In this document: one piece after another, positions 1-9,454 of the stretch | Position numbering within the stretch: the first letter of the stretch is position 1 | Layout: every line of letters starts with the position of its first letter | Source of the DNA: Glutamicibacter ardleyensis | Lineage (GTDB): Bacteria > Actinomycetota > Actinomycetes > Actinomycetales > Micrococcaceae | Reading direction: 5' to 3' | DNA: 64,000 nucleotides | Assembly (NCBI RefSeq): GCF_014644555.1 | Contig: NZ_BMKX01000003.1 | Location: forward strand, 62,001-126,000 | The notes under the pieces: generated by a model | The model's database searches: none | Told to the model about the DNA's origin: nothing | Seen by the model: the letters and a program-made list of their open reading frames with translations, nothing else | Position numbers and translations under genes: made by a program

Positions 1-597
1 CAAACGAAGTACTTCTTCCAGTGCTGCTGCGTAGTTCTCGTTCAGCTGCTTGGCTTCGAAGGAAGCCTTGCCGATGATGAAGTGAAGGTTGGCGTGCTTG
101 TCGACGCGGAAGTCGATCTTGCCACCCTTGATGTCGGTAACAGCCTTGGCCACATCCATGGTCACGGTGCCGGTCTTAGGGTTTGGCATCAGGTTACGAG
201 GACCCAAGATCTTACCCAAGCGGCCAACCTTACCCATGAGGTCTGGGGTTGCTACGGCCGAGTCGAAGTCGGTCCAGCCGCCCTGGATCTTTTCGATCAG
301 GTCGTCCGAGCCTACGAAGTCAGCGCCGGCTGCGCGGGCTGCTTCTGCCTTGTCACCGTTGGCGAAGACAACCACGCGGGCGGTCTTACCGGTGCCGTGT
401 GGAAGGTTCACGGTACCGCGAACCATCTGGTCTGCCTTGCGTGGGTCAACACTCAAGCGGAAAGCAACCTCAACGGTCGAGTTGGTCTTTTCGCCTGCGA
501 TGTCTTTGGCCAAGGCAATTGCCTCGGTTGGCTCGTAGAACTTGTCAGCCACGATCTTAGCCGCGGCGGCTACGTATGCTTTGCTGCGCTTTGCCAT
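1..597 (-). CDS. rplA: 50S ribosomal protein L1 (C-terminus cut by window edge)
   Basis: This gene encodes ribosomal protein L1, which binds 23S rRNA at the L1 stalk and in many bacteria also represses its own operon. The 199 visible codons start [14 protein letters not shown] and include the conserved stretches [18 protein letters not shown] and [16 protein letters not shown]. About 35 residues are missing at the left edge, judged from the usual length near 235. The ATG is placed at the family start and a purine-rich AGGAGATAAC lies just upstream. It sits downstream of rplK, the normal order. Confidence 0.97.
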   Translation of the reverse strand, partial: MAKRSKAYVAAAAKIVADKFYEPTEAIALAKDIAGEKTNSTVEVAFRLSVDPRKADQMVRGTVNLPHGTGKTARVVVFANGDKAEAARAAGADFVGSDDLIEKIQGGWTDFDSAVATPDLMGKVGRLGKILGPRNLMPNPKTGTVTMDVAKAVTDIKGGKIDFRVDKHANLHFIIGKASFEAKQLNENYAAALEEVLRL

Positions 598-733
598 CTG
601 CGTTATCTCCTTATGCAGTCGTGGTCATATGGACCGCGCCCGGTCCTGCCACGGGCAAGCTGGGGGTTCCCTGCTCGCCTTGATAATAAATTCTTTGGTG
701 TAGTCACCGAGGTGAACTACGAAAAGCTAAAAA

Positions 734-1165
734 TTAGCCTTCGACGGTGATGCCCATGGAACGGGCGGTACCGGCGATGATCAACGAGGCGGCAGCCAAG
801 TCGTTAGCGTTGAGGTCAGCCATCTTGGTGTTGGCGATCTCTTCAACCTGTGCCTGGGTCAGCTTTGCAACCTTGTCGGTGTGCGGGGTAGCTGAACCCT
901 TAGCAACGCCAGCAGCCTTCTTGATCAGCTCTGCAGCTGGAGGAGTCTTGGTGATGAAGGTGAATGAACGGTCTTCGTACACGGTGATTTCAACTGGTAC
1001 AACGTTACCGCGCTGCGACTCAGTCGCTGCGTTGTAAGCCTTGCAGAATTCCATGATGTTGACACCGTGCTGGCCAAGTGCAGGACCAATTGGCGGAGCC
1101 GGGTTAGCGGCACCTGCATTGATCTGCAGCTTGATGAGTCCAGTGACCTTTTTCTTTGGGGCCAT
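734..1165 (-). CDS. rplK: 50S ribosomal protein L11
   Basis: L11 (143 aa, full length) forms the base of the GTPase-associated centre of the large subunit and is the binding site of thiopeptide antibiotics; in many bacteria it is needed for RelA activation by uncharged tRNA. The proline-rich N-terminal segment [11 protein letters not shown] (about residues 24-34) and the C-terminal RNA-binding domain ending SMGITVEG are both intact. It lies between nusG and rplA, and a 136-bp spacer before rplA leaves room for an L1 autoregulatory site, although I could not recognise one. Confidence 0.98.
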
Positions 1166-1293
1166 GTCGGGTCCTTATGCTCTTGCAGTTCCCATAACAC
1201 AGGAGCGTGTTACGGGTTGTGGCTGTCGTGGCGCGACAGCCGAACGCGCCCTCACCCCGTAAAGCAAACGGAATGGGGCACGAAGACTTAATA

Positions 1294-2166
1294 CTACTGG
1301 ATCTTGGTGACCTGATTGAAGTTCAAGGTCACTGGGGTCTCGCGTTCGAAGATCGAAACGAGGACAACCAGCTGAGCAGATTCCAGCTTGATTTCGGAAA
1401 TCGTCGCCGGCATGGTCTCGAATGGACCGTCGTTGACGGTAACCGCTTCTCCGACCTCAAAATCGACGGTGACTTCGGTGATTGGCGAACGGCCTGGCTT
1501 GGAAGCCGATGGTTGTTCGATCGGATCAACCACGGTGTGCTCCAGCATGGAGAACACTTCGTCAAGGTTCAAAGGGTTCGGATCGTGAGCGTTTCCTACG
1601 AAGCCGGTGACGCCTGGAGTGTGTCGAACTACACCCCACGAAGCGTCGGTCAGTTCCATACGAACCAGGACGTAGCCCGGGATACGTACACGACGAACGA
1701 TTTTGCGCTGAGTGTTCTTGACCTCAACGACTTCTTCCATCGGAACCTGGATTTCATAGATGAAATCATCCATGTCCTGGGTCTGAATACGAGTCTCAAG
1801 GTTCAGCTTGACGCGGTTTTCGTAACCTGCGTAGGTGTGAATAACGAACCAGTCACCTGGCTGACGGCGCAGCTTCGAACGGAATTCTTCCTTGAGCTTT
1901 GCGACTACGTCTTCTTCAGAATCCGCTTCTTCTTCATCGGCTTCTACTTCGTCTTCTGCAGACTCAGTGACAGCTTCGTCAGTTTCAGCTTCAACAGATT
2001 CGTCTTCAACAACTTCGGTCTGAACTTCTTCTTCAGCAACAACGGCTGGAGCTTCGGTCTCGTCTGTCGCAACGTCAGCGGAGGTTTCTACCTGCTCGCT
2101 TTCAGTTTCAACGAACTCGTTTTCGACCTCGTCATTAATCTGCGGTTCGAGTTCCTTGTCGGACAC
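1294..2166 (-). CDS. nusG: Transcription termination/antitermination protein NusG
   Basis: NusG binds the RNA polymerase clamp and links transcription to Rho or to the leading ribosome. The 290-aa protein has three parts. Residues 1 to about 100 form a strongly acidic Glu/Val/Ala-rich tail. The NGN domain starts at [18 protein letters not shown] and includes [19 protein letters not shown]-terminal KOW domain holds [19 protein letters not shown]. The acidic extension is typical of actinobacterial NusG and absent from the roughly 180-aa E. coli form. The secE-nusG-rplK order is conserved across bacteria. Confidence 0.97.
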   Translation of the reverse strand: MSDKELEPQINDEVENEFVETESEQVETSADVATDETEAPAVVAEEEVQTEVVEDESVEAETDEAVTESAEDEVEADEEEADSEEDVVAKLKEEFRSKLRRQPGDWFVIHTYAGYENRVKLNLETRIQTQDMDDFIYEIQVPMEEVVEVKNTQRKIVRRVRIPGYVLVRMELTDASWGVVRHTPGVTGFVGNAHDPNPLNLDEVFSMLEHTVVDPIEQPSASKPGRSPITEVTVDFEVGEAVTVNDGPFETMPATISEIKLESAQLVVLVSIFERETPVTLNFNQVTKIQ

Positions 2167-2238
2167 TGCAGCTCCTGCTTTCTTTGACTGAATGACATCT
2201 AACTACCTGCCGGCGATTATACCGCCGTGGCAAATAAT

Positions 2239-2493
2239 TTACTGTTCTGGCTGATTAGTGAACAGGAGGATCGAGCCTTGGCCCAAAATGAGGTCAAGCA
2301 CCGTAACGATCAACATGACGATGCAAACAAAACCGATTACGACGAGCGTGTAATTGATCAGCTCGCTCCGCGTTGGGGTCACGACTTTTTTTAGTTCCGC
2401 GATTACCTGGCGCAGGAAAAGGAAGATGCGTCCGAAGAAGCCCTTCTTTGCCTTGTCACCGTTTCCGGGATTAACGGCAGCTGATTCGCTCAA
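2239..2493 (-). CDS. secE: Preprotein translocase subunit SecE
   Basis: SecE is the small clamp subunit of the SecYEG channel. I place the start at a TTG (reading MSESAAVNPGNG) because GAGGA lies about 6 nt upstream; a longer ATG reading would add 13 residues that do not resemble the family. The 84-aa protein has a cytoplasmic amphipathic segment FFGRIFLFLRQVIAELKKVV, the conserved PTRSELINYT, and one membrane helix (VVIGFVCIVMLIVTVLDLIL). The single-helix architecture is the usual non-enterobacterial form. Confidence 0.95.
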   Translation of the reverse strand: MSESAAVNPGNGDKAKKGFFGRIFLFLRQVIAELKKVVTPTRSELINYTLVVIGFVCIVMLIVTVLDLILGQGSILLFTNQPEQ

Positions 2494-2609
2494 CTTGATC
2501 CTCGTTTCAAATTTTTTGGCCAGTTGAAACAATCACGGTGCGTCGCAGCCGGACCGACCACAACACACCGTGATTTGAGATTCGCTGTGCGATTATTATC
2601 GCAACTGCG

Positions 2610-2682
2610 CAGGGCAGACAGGACTCGAACCTGCAACCTGCGGTTTTGGAGACCGCTGCGCTACCAATTGCGCCACTACCCT
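2610..2682 (-). tRNA. tRNA-Trp (CCA anticodon)
   Basis: The minus strand folds into a 73-nt cloverleaf: acceptor stem AGGGTAG/CTGCCCT with 7 pairs, D-arm GCGCAATTGGTAGCGC, anticodon loop carrying CCA, and T-arm with GTTCGAGTC. The 3' CCA is not encoded. tRNA-Trp directly upstream of secE-nusG is a common arrangement in Actinobacteria. Confidence 0.97.
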
Positions 2683-2943
2683 TTGAGCTACCGCTCTTAC
2701 TACACACATCTTAGCCGATAGGTGTTTGACCATGTCGTTGTCGATGTCTGAGCAACGAGAAATAACTTTACGCAACGAAATAGCAAATGTCGAACTGACT
2801 GCCCGCTGTGTGTCGCACACCGCATTCCGCGCCACTGATCATAAACAGTTCGTGTCATTTACCGACTTCGCCGAGCATAGCTAATTGCAGGCTACTAGGA
2901 TTGCAGGTAACAGCAGCTCACGTACCGTCAGGATGCACTTTCT

Positions 2944-4143
2944 ATGTCTAGAATTTCTCGCCGCATCGGCGCCATCTCCGAGTCCGCCACCCTCGCAGTA
3001 GATGCCAAGGCGAAAGCACTCAAAGCCGCCGGCCGTCCAGTGATTGGATTCGGCGCCGGCGAGCCGGACTTCCCAACCCCGGACTACATAGTCCAGGCAG
3101 CAGTCGAGGCAGCCAAGGATCCAAAGAATCACCGGTACTCCCCCGCAGCAGGTCTGCCGGAGCTTCGCGAAGCAATCGCCGAGAAGACCTTGCGTCATTC
3201 CGGGTACGAGCTCAGCGGATCTCAGGTACTGGTGACCAACGGTGGCAAGCAAGCGGTTTACAACACCTTTGCAGCCCTGCTTGATCCAGGCGATGAAGTC
3301 ATCATCCCCGCACCGTACTGGACAACCTACCCGGAGTCCGTCCAGCTCGCCGGTGGTGTGCCAGTATCAATCTTTGCCGGACCCGAGCAAGGCTACAAGG
3401 TCACCATTGAACAACTAGAGTCGGTGCTCACCGAACGAACAAAAATCCTTCTGTTTGTGTCACCGTCTAACCCGACCGGCGCCGTGTACACCGCGGAGCA
3501 AATCACCGAAATTGGTCGCTGGGCTGCATCCAAGGGTCTATGGGTAGTCACCGATGAAATCTATGAACACCTCACCTATGGGGATGTTACCTTCAACTCG
3601 ATCGCCACGCTGGTCCCCGAGCTCGAGGATCGTGTGGTCATCCTCAACGGTGTCGCCAAAACCTACGCCATGACCGGTTGGCGCGTGGGCTGGATGGCCG
3701 GGCCACTAGATGTCATCAAGGCCGCCACTAACCTGCAGTCCCATGCGACTTCAAACGTGGCCAACGTATCCCAACGGGCAGCTTTGGCCGCCGTTGCCGG
3801 TCCACTGGATGCGGTTGAAGAAATGAAGATGGCTTTCAACCGTCGCCGTCTGGCTATTGTCCAGGGGTTGAACTCTATCGAGGGGCTGCACTGCCCAATG
3901 CCCGATGGTGCTTTTTACGCCTACTCGGACGTGCGTGGCCTCTTAGGTCGCAAGATCCGCGGAGTTGTGAACAACACGAGCGCCGAGCTAGCCGCGTTCA
4001 TTCTTGAGCAGGCTGAAGTAGCAGTCGTTCCTGGTGAAGCCTTTGGCCCGTCGGGATACATTCGCATGTCCTACGCGCTAGGCGATGCAGACCTCGCCGA
4101 GGGTATCTCACGCATGGCTAAATTGCTAGGCGACAGCGAATAA
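2944..4143 (+). CDS. aspC: PLP-dependent aspartate aminotransferase (class I/II)
   Basis: This 399-aa fold-type I aminotransferase most likely interconverts aspartate/2-oxoglutarate and oxaloacetate/glutamate. The motifs are in order: [10 protein letters not shown] near residues 37-46, NPTGA at 176-180, TDEIYEHL at 203-210 with the PLP-nitrogen Asp, the Schiff-base lysine K239 in [16 protein letters not shown], and a late [11 protein letters not shown] with the substrate-carboxylate Arg. The length is standard. Exact substrate preference (aspartate versus an aromatic or prephenate role) cannot be read from sequence. A strong terminator follows directly. Confidence 0.93.
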   Translation: MSRISRRIGAISESATLAVDAKAKALKAAGRPVIGFGAGEPDFPTPDYIVQAAVEAAKDPKNHRYSPAAGLPELREAIAEKTLRHSGYELSGSQVLVTNGGKQAVYNTFAALLDPGDEVIIPAPYWTTYPESVQLAGGVPVSIFAGPEQGYKVTIEQLESVLTERTKILLFVSPSNPTGAVYTAEQITEIGRWAASKGLWVVTDEIYEHLTYGDVTFNSIATLVPELEDRVVILNGVAKTYAMTGWRVGWMAGPLDVIKAATNLQSHATSNVANVSQRAALAAVAGPLDAVEEMKMAFNRRRLAIVQGLNSIEGLHCPMPDGAFYAYSDVRGLLGRKIRGVVNNTSAELAAFILEQAEVAVVPGEAFGPSGYIRMSYALGDADLAEGISRMAKLLGDSE

Positions 4144-4153
4144 ATCTTCAAGC

Positions 4154-4199
4154 AAAACGCGTATGGCTCGATCCTTGAGGATCGAGCCATACGTGTTTT
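4154..4199. terminator. Bidirectional rho-independent terminator
   Basis: A 21-bp stem with a TTGA loop and one G-U pair, flanked by A-runs on one side and T-runs on the other, separates the convergent aminotransferase and response-regulator genes. It can act on both strands. Confidence 0.93.
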
Positions 4200-4208
4200 A
4201 CCGGTTTC

Positions 4209-4886
4209 TTAGAGGATTTTTCGGTCTACTGCCCAACGGGTGAGCTCATGGCGATTTGAAAGCTGTAGTTTGCGCAAGACATTAGATACATGCGATTCAA
4301 CAGTTTTCACTGAGATGAATAGTTCTTTGGCTACTTCCTTATAGCTGTACCCGCGCGCAATCAGACGCATCACTTGCAGTTCACGGTCCGAAAGCAGATC
4401 AAGCTCTTCATCGATGCCCATCACCTCGGCCACACTGGAACTTCCAAAGGCGTCCAGCACAAACCCTGCTAGCCGTGGCGAGAAGACCGCATCCCCACCG
4501 GCCACCCGCCGGACCGCGTCAGAGATCTCTGTCCCGGAAATGCTCTTGGTGACATATCCGCGCGCTCCGGCACGAATTACGGTGACGACGTCCTGTGCGG
4601 AGTCTGAAACGCTGAGCGCCAAAAACTTAGTGTTGCCCAAAAGATGCGCGCAGCCGGCAAGTACTTCTGCACCTCCGCCACCACGCCCACCAGGTAAATG
4701 CACGTCGAGCAGCACCACGTTGGGGCGCTCTCGCTCGATGACCTCGATGGCGCTCTCGACGCTGCCTGCCTCGCCAACGATCACTAGATCTTCGCTGAGA
4801 TCCGCACGTAGGCCGGAGCGGAAAATTCCGTGGTCATCAACTAGGACAACACGAATGTTCTGCTCATTGCTCAGTTCGCTACTCAT
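4209..4886 (-). CDS. NarL/LuxR-type response regulator (LiaR-like)
   Basis: This is a 225-aa two-component response regulator. The receiver domain (about residues 10-130) has the acidic pair D17/D18 in VLVDDHG, the phospho-acceptor D61 in VVLLDVHLPGG, and the conserved Lys in GYVTKSI. A C-terminal LuxR-type helix-turn-helix follows, including LLSDRELQVMRLIARG and VAKELFISVKTVESHVSNVLRKL. It overlaps the kinase gene by 8 bp, so the two are co-transcribed and probably translationally coupled. With PspC/LiaF proteins encoded divergently, it probably controls a cell-envelope stress response. The regulon is unknown. Confidence 0.93.
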   Translation of the reverse strand: MSSELSNEQNIRVVLVDDHGIFRSGLRADLSEDLVIVGEAGSVESAIEVIERERPNVVLLDVHLPGGRGGGGAEVLAGCAHLLGNTKFLALSVSDSAQDVVTVIRAGARGYVTKSISGTEISDAVRRVAGGDAVFSPRLAGFVLDAFGSSSVAEVMGIDEELDLLSDRELQVMRLIARGYSYKEVAKELFISVKTVESHVSNVLRKLQLSNRHELTRWAVDRKIL

Positions 4887-6150
4887 TGTTTTGTTCTTCC
4901 TGCTCGCTGCTTCGCGGCATGCTCAAGGCCACTTCGGTGCCGGTTTCACTACTGCGGATTACGGCTTTGCCCCCGGCACGCTCCATACGTCCAATAATCG
5001 ATTCGCGCACCCCATGCCGATCCTCTTCAATGGCTTCGACATCAAAGCCACTGCCTCGGTCCCTGATAAATATTTCTACTAGTTCCTTGTTGCACTCTAG
5101 ATATACGGAAATCTTTCCTTCGGCATGTTTCGCCGCGTTCATCATTGCCTCGCGGCTTGCTGCGACTAGAGCCTGTTGTCCGTCGAATCCTTTGGCATGA
5201 CCCACTGCAATCACATCAACATCACGTAACATCAGTTTTTCGATATTATCTGCTTCGGACTGCAACTCCACGACAACGTCTTCTTCATCGAGGTCTTCGG
5301 TCTCATAAAGCCATGCTCGCAGTTCACGTTCTTGCACCCTGGCTAAGGTACGCACGGCCGCCGGATCATCACTACGTTTTTGGATCACAGCCAGTGTTTG
5401 CAAGACCGAATCATGTAGGTGCGCGGCAAAGTCAGCACGCTGTGCGGCGGCTTGGCGAGAACTTCTCTCGGCGAGGTAATCACGCCACAAGCGGGCACCC
5501 CACGGCAGCAACACCACCACCGCGCCGGCAATAATTGCTAACGCCGCCCACATGCCACCGATTAGATCCGAGGTGCTCACGGTACCGCTCAAAATAGCCA
5601 GTAACCCACCGATGGCAAGAATCAGCCCCAGGATCAACCGTCCGAGCACCATTGCCCTGGACTTGCTATCCCCAGATAAACGCTGCCCATCAATCTGCAG
5701 CCAAGCCAAAAGCACACCAGCCACAATGCCCATGGCCGGCCAGATCAGGTCCCAGCGGATGTTCAGTCCCAGCCATTGCGCTAAGGCCAACACCGCAATA
5801 AGCAATAAGCCGGTACCCATGAGCGTCTCCCGCCAGGAGGCGAGCTTCGCTGTCATTTCCTTAGGGCTTGGGATCCCTTGCTGAACACGACCCATTTCTT
5901 CGGCGAGCGTTCGCCTGCTTGTCCCCCACGAACGCAGTTGGTCTGCTTTGGATTCTTCGGCACTAGGGGTAAAAACCCACAACCAGGCATAGAGCAGCAC
6001 TCCTACCCCGCCTAACGCGGTCAGTGCGACAAATCCGAAACGAACATAGCTCACCGGGAATCCAAGGTGCGCCGCTAACCCGCCGCATACCCCCGCGATG
6101 AGCCCTGAATCGCTGCGAACAATCGAAGTGCGCTGCTCAGAACTTTCCAT
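4879..6150 (-). CDS. PspC-domain sensor histidine kinase
   Basis: This 423-aa membrane kinase begins with a PspC domain (residues about 10-60: GLIAGVCGGLAAHLG, then a hydrophobic helix ending LLYAWLWVFTPS). Further membrane helices fall near 112-152, 167-188 and 195-217. The dimerisation/phospho-acceptor segment FAAHLHDSVLQTL puts the likely His at 246, as in the HisKA_3 class that partners NarL-type regulators. The ATP-binding domain has the N-box around N338 (REAMMNAAKHA) and a G-box DRGSGFD near 364-370. There is no large extracytoplasmic sensor, as in intramembrane-sensing kinases. Confidence 0.92.
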   Translation of the reverse strand: MESSEQRTSIVRSDSGLIAGVCGGLAAHLGFPVSYVRFGFVALTALGGVGVLLYAWLWVFTPSAEESKADQLRSWGTSRRTLAEEMGRVQQGIPSPKEMTAKLASWRETLMGTGLLLIAVLALAQWLGLNIRWDLIWPAMGIVAGVLLAWLQIDGQRLSGDSKSRAMVLGRLILGLILAIGGLLAILSGTVSTSDLIGGMWAALAIIAGAVVVLLPWGARLWRDYLAERSSRQAAAQRADFAAHLHDSVLQTLAVIQKRSDDPAAVRTLARVQERELRAWLYETEDLDEEDVVVELQSEADNIEKLMLRDVDVIAVGHAKGFDGQQALVAASREAMMNAAKHAEGKISVYLECNKELVEIFIRDRGSGFDVEAIEEDRHGVRESIIGRMERAGGKAVIRSSETGTEVALSMPRSSEQEEQNNE

Positions 6151-6274
6151 AGTGACAAGTCAAGCATGATCCTCAGAATAAAACTGGGCTTGGAGCAGAA
6201 GTGGGGGTCCACTAGGGGAAGAATCAGGGTAGCCCCTCATAGCGTCAACACGCTTCACGCGAGAGGATTGAAGC

Positions 6275-7621
6275 ATGAACAACGAACACCCTTCACCCAG
6301 CAATATCTTTGAGCGACTGCGCGGCGCAGGCATCAATCGCCAAGACTCGCAGTGGCTCGGCGGTGTCGCGGCCGGTATCGCCACTCGACTCAACGTTGAT
6401 GTCGTGTTGGTGCGTGGCGTTTTTGTTGCACTGAGTTTGTTGGCTGGCTTCGGGCTCATTATTTACGCGATTGCTTGGGCCTTACTGGCTGATACCAGCG
6501 GAAAAATCCATTTGGAACAAGCTATTGTCAACAAAGAATGGGCCGCTGCATTAACCGGTGCTTCCATTTTTCTAGGTGTTGGCATCTTCGTTGCCCCGTG
6601 GCTTCTGAGTACCGTGGCACCAGTGCTCTGGCCGGTCTTGGTGATTGCCGGTATCGCATTTGTGATCTTTAGCCGCAGAAACAGTAAGTTCGCCGGGTCT
6701 AAAGCTACACATTCGGAGGATCACAAAACAAAAACTCCAGCGACGGACACCACGTCGGCGCCCCATCCGCGCACTGGGTCGGTCATCGAAGTTCCGTGGC
6801 GAGATCCCGGTGAGTCATCTTTTAGCGTCAGCGCGACCATGCCGACTGCCGCAGATTCGGCGACCACTTCCTTCGCCACCACACGTCAGCAGCAACCGAA
6901 GTTTGAGGAGAAGCCAGTGGAACCCGATACTTACGGCGCCGGCCAAGAGCCACGCCACACGCCGCCACAGGAGGATCCACCCTTCGGTAAGCCGGCAAAG
7001 AAGTTACGCAACGCTCCTCCGATCCCCGGATGGGTCTCAACGGTAATCCTCGGTGTGACTGTTCTAGCCGTCGCACTGATTCTCAGCCTCGACTACCTCA
7101 AGATGGTGGATCTGCCAGGAAACGGTTGGTCCGTAGCCTTAGCATCCGGTTTGTTCCTTGTGGGCCTGTCCATGGTCTTTGCCGCACTTTCAAATCGCAC
7201 CAGTGGCGGGCTTTTAGGACTAGCAATCCCCCTGCTCGTCCTAACGGTCGTCTTTTCCGGTTCAGACTTCCGCCCGGGAAATAACGGAATTTATCAGTCA
7301 GCTGATAAGGACAGTGAGTACAGCGCGGTCTTCAGCAGTTCAACCGTGGATTTACGGGGCCTGAACAACATCACCGCCCCAAAAACCGTTGAAATTGATT
7401 CGGTTTTTTCGAAGCTTGATATTGCCTTACCGGCGAACGTGCCGGTCCAAATCGAAACTAACGGGCTTTTTCTTTCCAATGATGGTGCGCAGTTGCCCCA
7501 GGACAACATGAATTTTCCAGCAGACGCTCCGGTGCTCACGGTCAAGATTGATGGTGTCTTTTCCAGTTTTGACACCAGCATTTCAACACCGGGCCTCACC
7601 GAAACCAAGACAGATTTCTAA
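6275..7621 (+). CDS. PspC- and LiaF-domain membrane protein
   Basis: This 448-aa protein joins an N-terminal PspC domain (QWLGGVAAGIATRLNVD, about residues 26-75), several membrane helices, a Pro/Thr/Ser-rich linker (about 135-245), more helices, and a soluble C-terminal LiaF-like domain rich in beta-strands (SAVFSSSTVDLRGL and DGVFSSFDTSIS). In Firmicutes LiaF inhibits the LiaS kinase. Divergence from the kinase/regulator pair across a 124-bp gap implies shared control, so this is the likely negative regulator or target of that system. The ATG follows a GAGAGGA ribosome-binding site. Confidence 0.88.
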   Translation: MNNEHPSPSNIFERLRGAGINRQDSQWLGGVAAGIATRLNVDVVLVRGVFVALSLLAGFGLIIYAIAWALLADTSGKIHLEQAIVNKEWAAALTGASIFLGVGIFVAPWLLSTVAPVLWPVLVIAGIAFVIFSRRNSKFAGSKATHSEDHKTKTPATDTTSAPHPRTGSVIEVPWRDPGESSFSVSATMPTAADSATTSFATTRQQQPKFEEKPVEPDTYGAGQEPRHTPPQEDPPFGKPAKKLRNAPPIPGWVSTVILGVTVLAVALILSLDYLKMVDLPGNGWSVALASGLFLVGLSMVFAALSNRTSGGLLGLAIPLLVLTVVFSGSDFRPGNNGIYQSADKDSEYSAVFSSSTVDLRGLNNITAPKTVEIDSVFSKLDIALPANVPVQIETNGLFLSNDGAQLPQDNMNFPADAPVLTVKIDGVFSSFDTSISTPGLTETKTDF

Positions 7622-7633
7622 GGAGCAGACACC

Positions 7634-7876
7634 ATGAACACCTCACCACAGAGCGAATCAAAGTTCCCTGCCGGCACGCTGGTTTTCGGTCTGATCCTGA
7701 TCGTCATTGCGCTTGCCTCGCTCAGCCAGACCGTCTTTAACTGGCAGTTCGACACTCCCTTATTCTTCATCAGCCTCGTAGCACTGGCCGGTGTAGCCAT
7801 GATTTTTTCGGGTATTGCGTCGGCACGCAAAGCTAAACTCAAGAACAACGACAACTTTTCTAGCAACAACAAATAA
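7634..7876 (+). CDS. Small two-helix membrane protein of the PspC/LiaF locus
   Basis: This 80-aa protein has two predicted membrane helices (GTLVFGLILIVIALASL and FFISLVALAGVAMIFSGIA) and a short basic/Asn-rich tail. A ribosome-binding site AAGGAGCAG precedes the ATG. It lies 12 nt after the LiaF-like gene and 14 nt before the next PspC gene, so it belongs to the same operon. I do not recognise a named family and no catalytic residues are evident. Confidence 0.85.
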   Translation: MNTSPQSESKFPAGTLVFGLILIVIALASLSQTVFNWQFDTPLFFISLVALAGVAMIFSGIASARKAKLKNNDNFSSNNK

Positions 7877-7890
7877 CTTCAGGAGAAATC

Positions 7891-8133
7891 ATGGATACCT
7901 TCTTTAACCAGATCCGTTCAATGCCACTACGCCGCGGTCCAGCCCGCATGGTCGCCGGGATCGCCGGCGGCATTTCCGAAAAATTCGGTTGGGATGTCAC
8001 CTTGGTACGCATTGGCATGCTGCTTTCCTTCCTCCTACCGGTCATTGGTATTGGCGCCTACATCGTGGCGTGGCTGCTCATCCCGGCGCAGGACGACAGC
8101 ATTGTGTTGCAGAAGATGCTCCGCAAGTTCTAA
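7891..8133 (+). CDS. Short PspC-domain protein
   Basis: This 80-aa protein is essentially one PspC domain (RRGPARMVAGIAGGISEKFGWDVTLVRIG, with a membrane helix to IVAWLLIPAQ). A strong ribosome-binding site (TTCAGGAGAAATC) lies ahead of the ATG. It is the third rightward membrane gene opposite the PspC kinase, so the locus carries three separate PspC domains in three proteins, which suggests interaction through that domain. Confidence 0.9.
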   Translation: MDTFFNQIRSMPLRRGPARMVAGIAGGISEKFGWDVTLVRIGMLLSFLLPVIGIGAYIVAWLLIPAQDDSIVLQKMLRKF

Positions 8134-8148
8134 TCATCTCTTCCCCAT

Positions 8149-8190
8149 AGAGCGGGTTGCTTTCCATTAGTAGTGGAGGCAACTCGCTCT
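8149..8190 (+). terminator. Rho-independent terminator after the PspC operon
   Basis: The arms AGAGCGGGTTGC and GCAACTCGCTCT pair with an 18-nt loop and are followed by TGTGGTTTTA, ending the rightward membrane-protein operon. Confidence 0.8.
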
Positions 8191-8354
8191 TGTGGTTTTA
8201 AACACGTAGAATCGAACACAACTCGATGCTCAATGGCGCGCGGAATCGAAAGACGTCCGAAGGGTTTTCCGCGGATATCCGGCGCCTAATGCACATAATA
8301 TTTCTTAGGTTCACCGAATATTCGAGGTCTTCCCTGCTTACTAAGTGAGGGTTA

Positions 8355-9383
8355 ATGCGCATTGGAATCATGACCTCGGGTGGCGACTGCCCGGGTCTCA
8401 ACGCAGTGATTCGTGGAGCCGTGCTCAACGGCATCAAAAGTTACGACTATGAATTTGTTGGCTTCCGCGATGGCTGGCGCGGGGTCAAAGACGCAGACTA
8501 CTTCGAGCTGCCACGCACCGCAGTACGCGGTATCGCCAAACAAGGCGGAACCATTCTGGGAACCTCACGCACCAACGCTTTTGAAGGTGAAAATGGCGGG
8601 GCGGAAAATATCGCGGCAATGCTCAAAGAGCACCAAATCGATGCACTGATTGCCATCGGTGGCGAAGGAACTCTGGCCGGCGCACAGCGCCTATGCGAGG
8701 CCGGTTTGCCGGTGGTGGGTGTGCCCAAAACTATCGACAATGATCTTGATGCCACCGACTACACTTTCGGTTTTGATACCGCCAACCAGATTGCCGTTGA
8801 AGCAATCGACAGGTTGCGCACCACCGGCGATTCACATCACCGGTGCATGATCGCCGAAGTGATGGGACGGCACGTGGGCTGGATTGCCCTGCACGCTGGC
8901 ATGGCCTCCGGCGCTCACGCAATCCTGATCCCCGAGGTTTCCACGACCATGGAGGAAATCTACCAGTGGGTCCGCGAAGCACATGAGCGTGGACGCGCCC
9001 CGCTCGTTGTTGTCTCCGAGGGCTTTGTTCCCGAAGGTCTTGATGAAGCGTTTTCCGTGCGCGGGGTGGATAGTTTCGGCCGGGCACGGCTGGGCGGCAT
9101 CGGTGAAATGCTCGCCCCACTTATCGAAGAACAGACGGGATTAGAAACTCGCGCCACGGTACTGGGACATATCCAGCGCGGTGGCGTCCCCACCGCCTTC
9201 GACCGGGTGTTAGCCACGCGTCTAGGTATGGCAGCTGTAGATTCGGTGGCGGACTCCGCATGGGGCACCATGGTGGCTATTCATGGCACCAAGGTAAACC
9301 GGGTGCCACTGCGAGCGGCGTTGAATAACCTCAAACGTGTACCTACCGATCGTTATGAAGAGGCGCGTGTGCTCTTCGGCTAA
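8355..9383 (+). CDS. pfkA: 6-phosphofructokinase
   Basis: This enzyme phosphorylates fructose 6-phosphate to fructose 1,6-bisphosphate, the committed step of glycolysis. The 342-aa protein has the nucleotide loop SGGDCPGLNA, GGEGT at 102-106, PKTIDND at 124-130 with catalytic D128, and MGRHVGW. Gly in the GGEGT position is the ATP-type residue, while Lys in PKTIDND is the residue of PPi-type enzymes. This mixed signature is known from actinobacterial group III enzymes, which can be ATP-dependent. I favour ATP as donor but the sequence does not settle it. Confidence 0.95.
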   Translation: MRIGIMTSGGDCPGLNAVIRGAVLNGIKSYDYEFVGFRDGWRGVKDADYFELPRTAVRGIAKQGGTILGTSRTNAFEGENGGAENIAAMLKEHQIDALIAIGGEGTLAGAQRLCEAGLPVVGVPKTIDNDLDATDYTFGFDTANQIAVEAIDRLRTTGDSHHRCMIAEVMGRHVGWIALHAGMASGAHAILIPEVSTTMEEIYQWVREAHERGRAPLVVVSEGFVPEGLDEAFSVRGVDSFGRARLGGIGEMLAPLIEEQTGLETRATVLGHIQRGGVPTAFDRVLATRLGMAAVDSVADSAWGTMVAIHGTKVNRVPLRAALNNLKRVPTDRYEEARVLFG

Positions 9384-9398
9384 AACACGGTAAAAGAA

Positions 9399-9437
9399 AT
9401 GGTCGTGTGCTTCCGGATTCCGGAAGGACACGACCAT
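9399..9437. terminator. Bidirectional terminator between pfkA and ygfZ
   Basis: A 10-bp outer stem (ATGGTCGTGT/ACACGACCAT) plus an inner CTTCCG/CGGAAG stem is flanked by AAA and TTTTT, separating two convergent genes. Confidence 0.9.
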
Positions 9438-9454
9438 TTTTGATGCGTGGAGTG

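Noticed and set aside
1207-2187. 326-codon rightward open frame opposite nusG
   Set aside because: Phe/Asn/Ser-rich antisense reading of the acidic NusG tail; nusG is certain.
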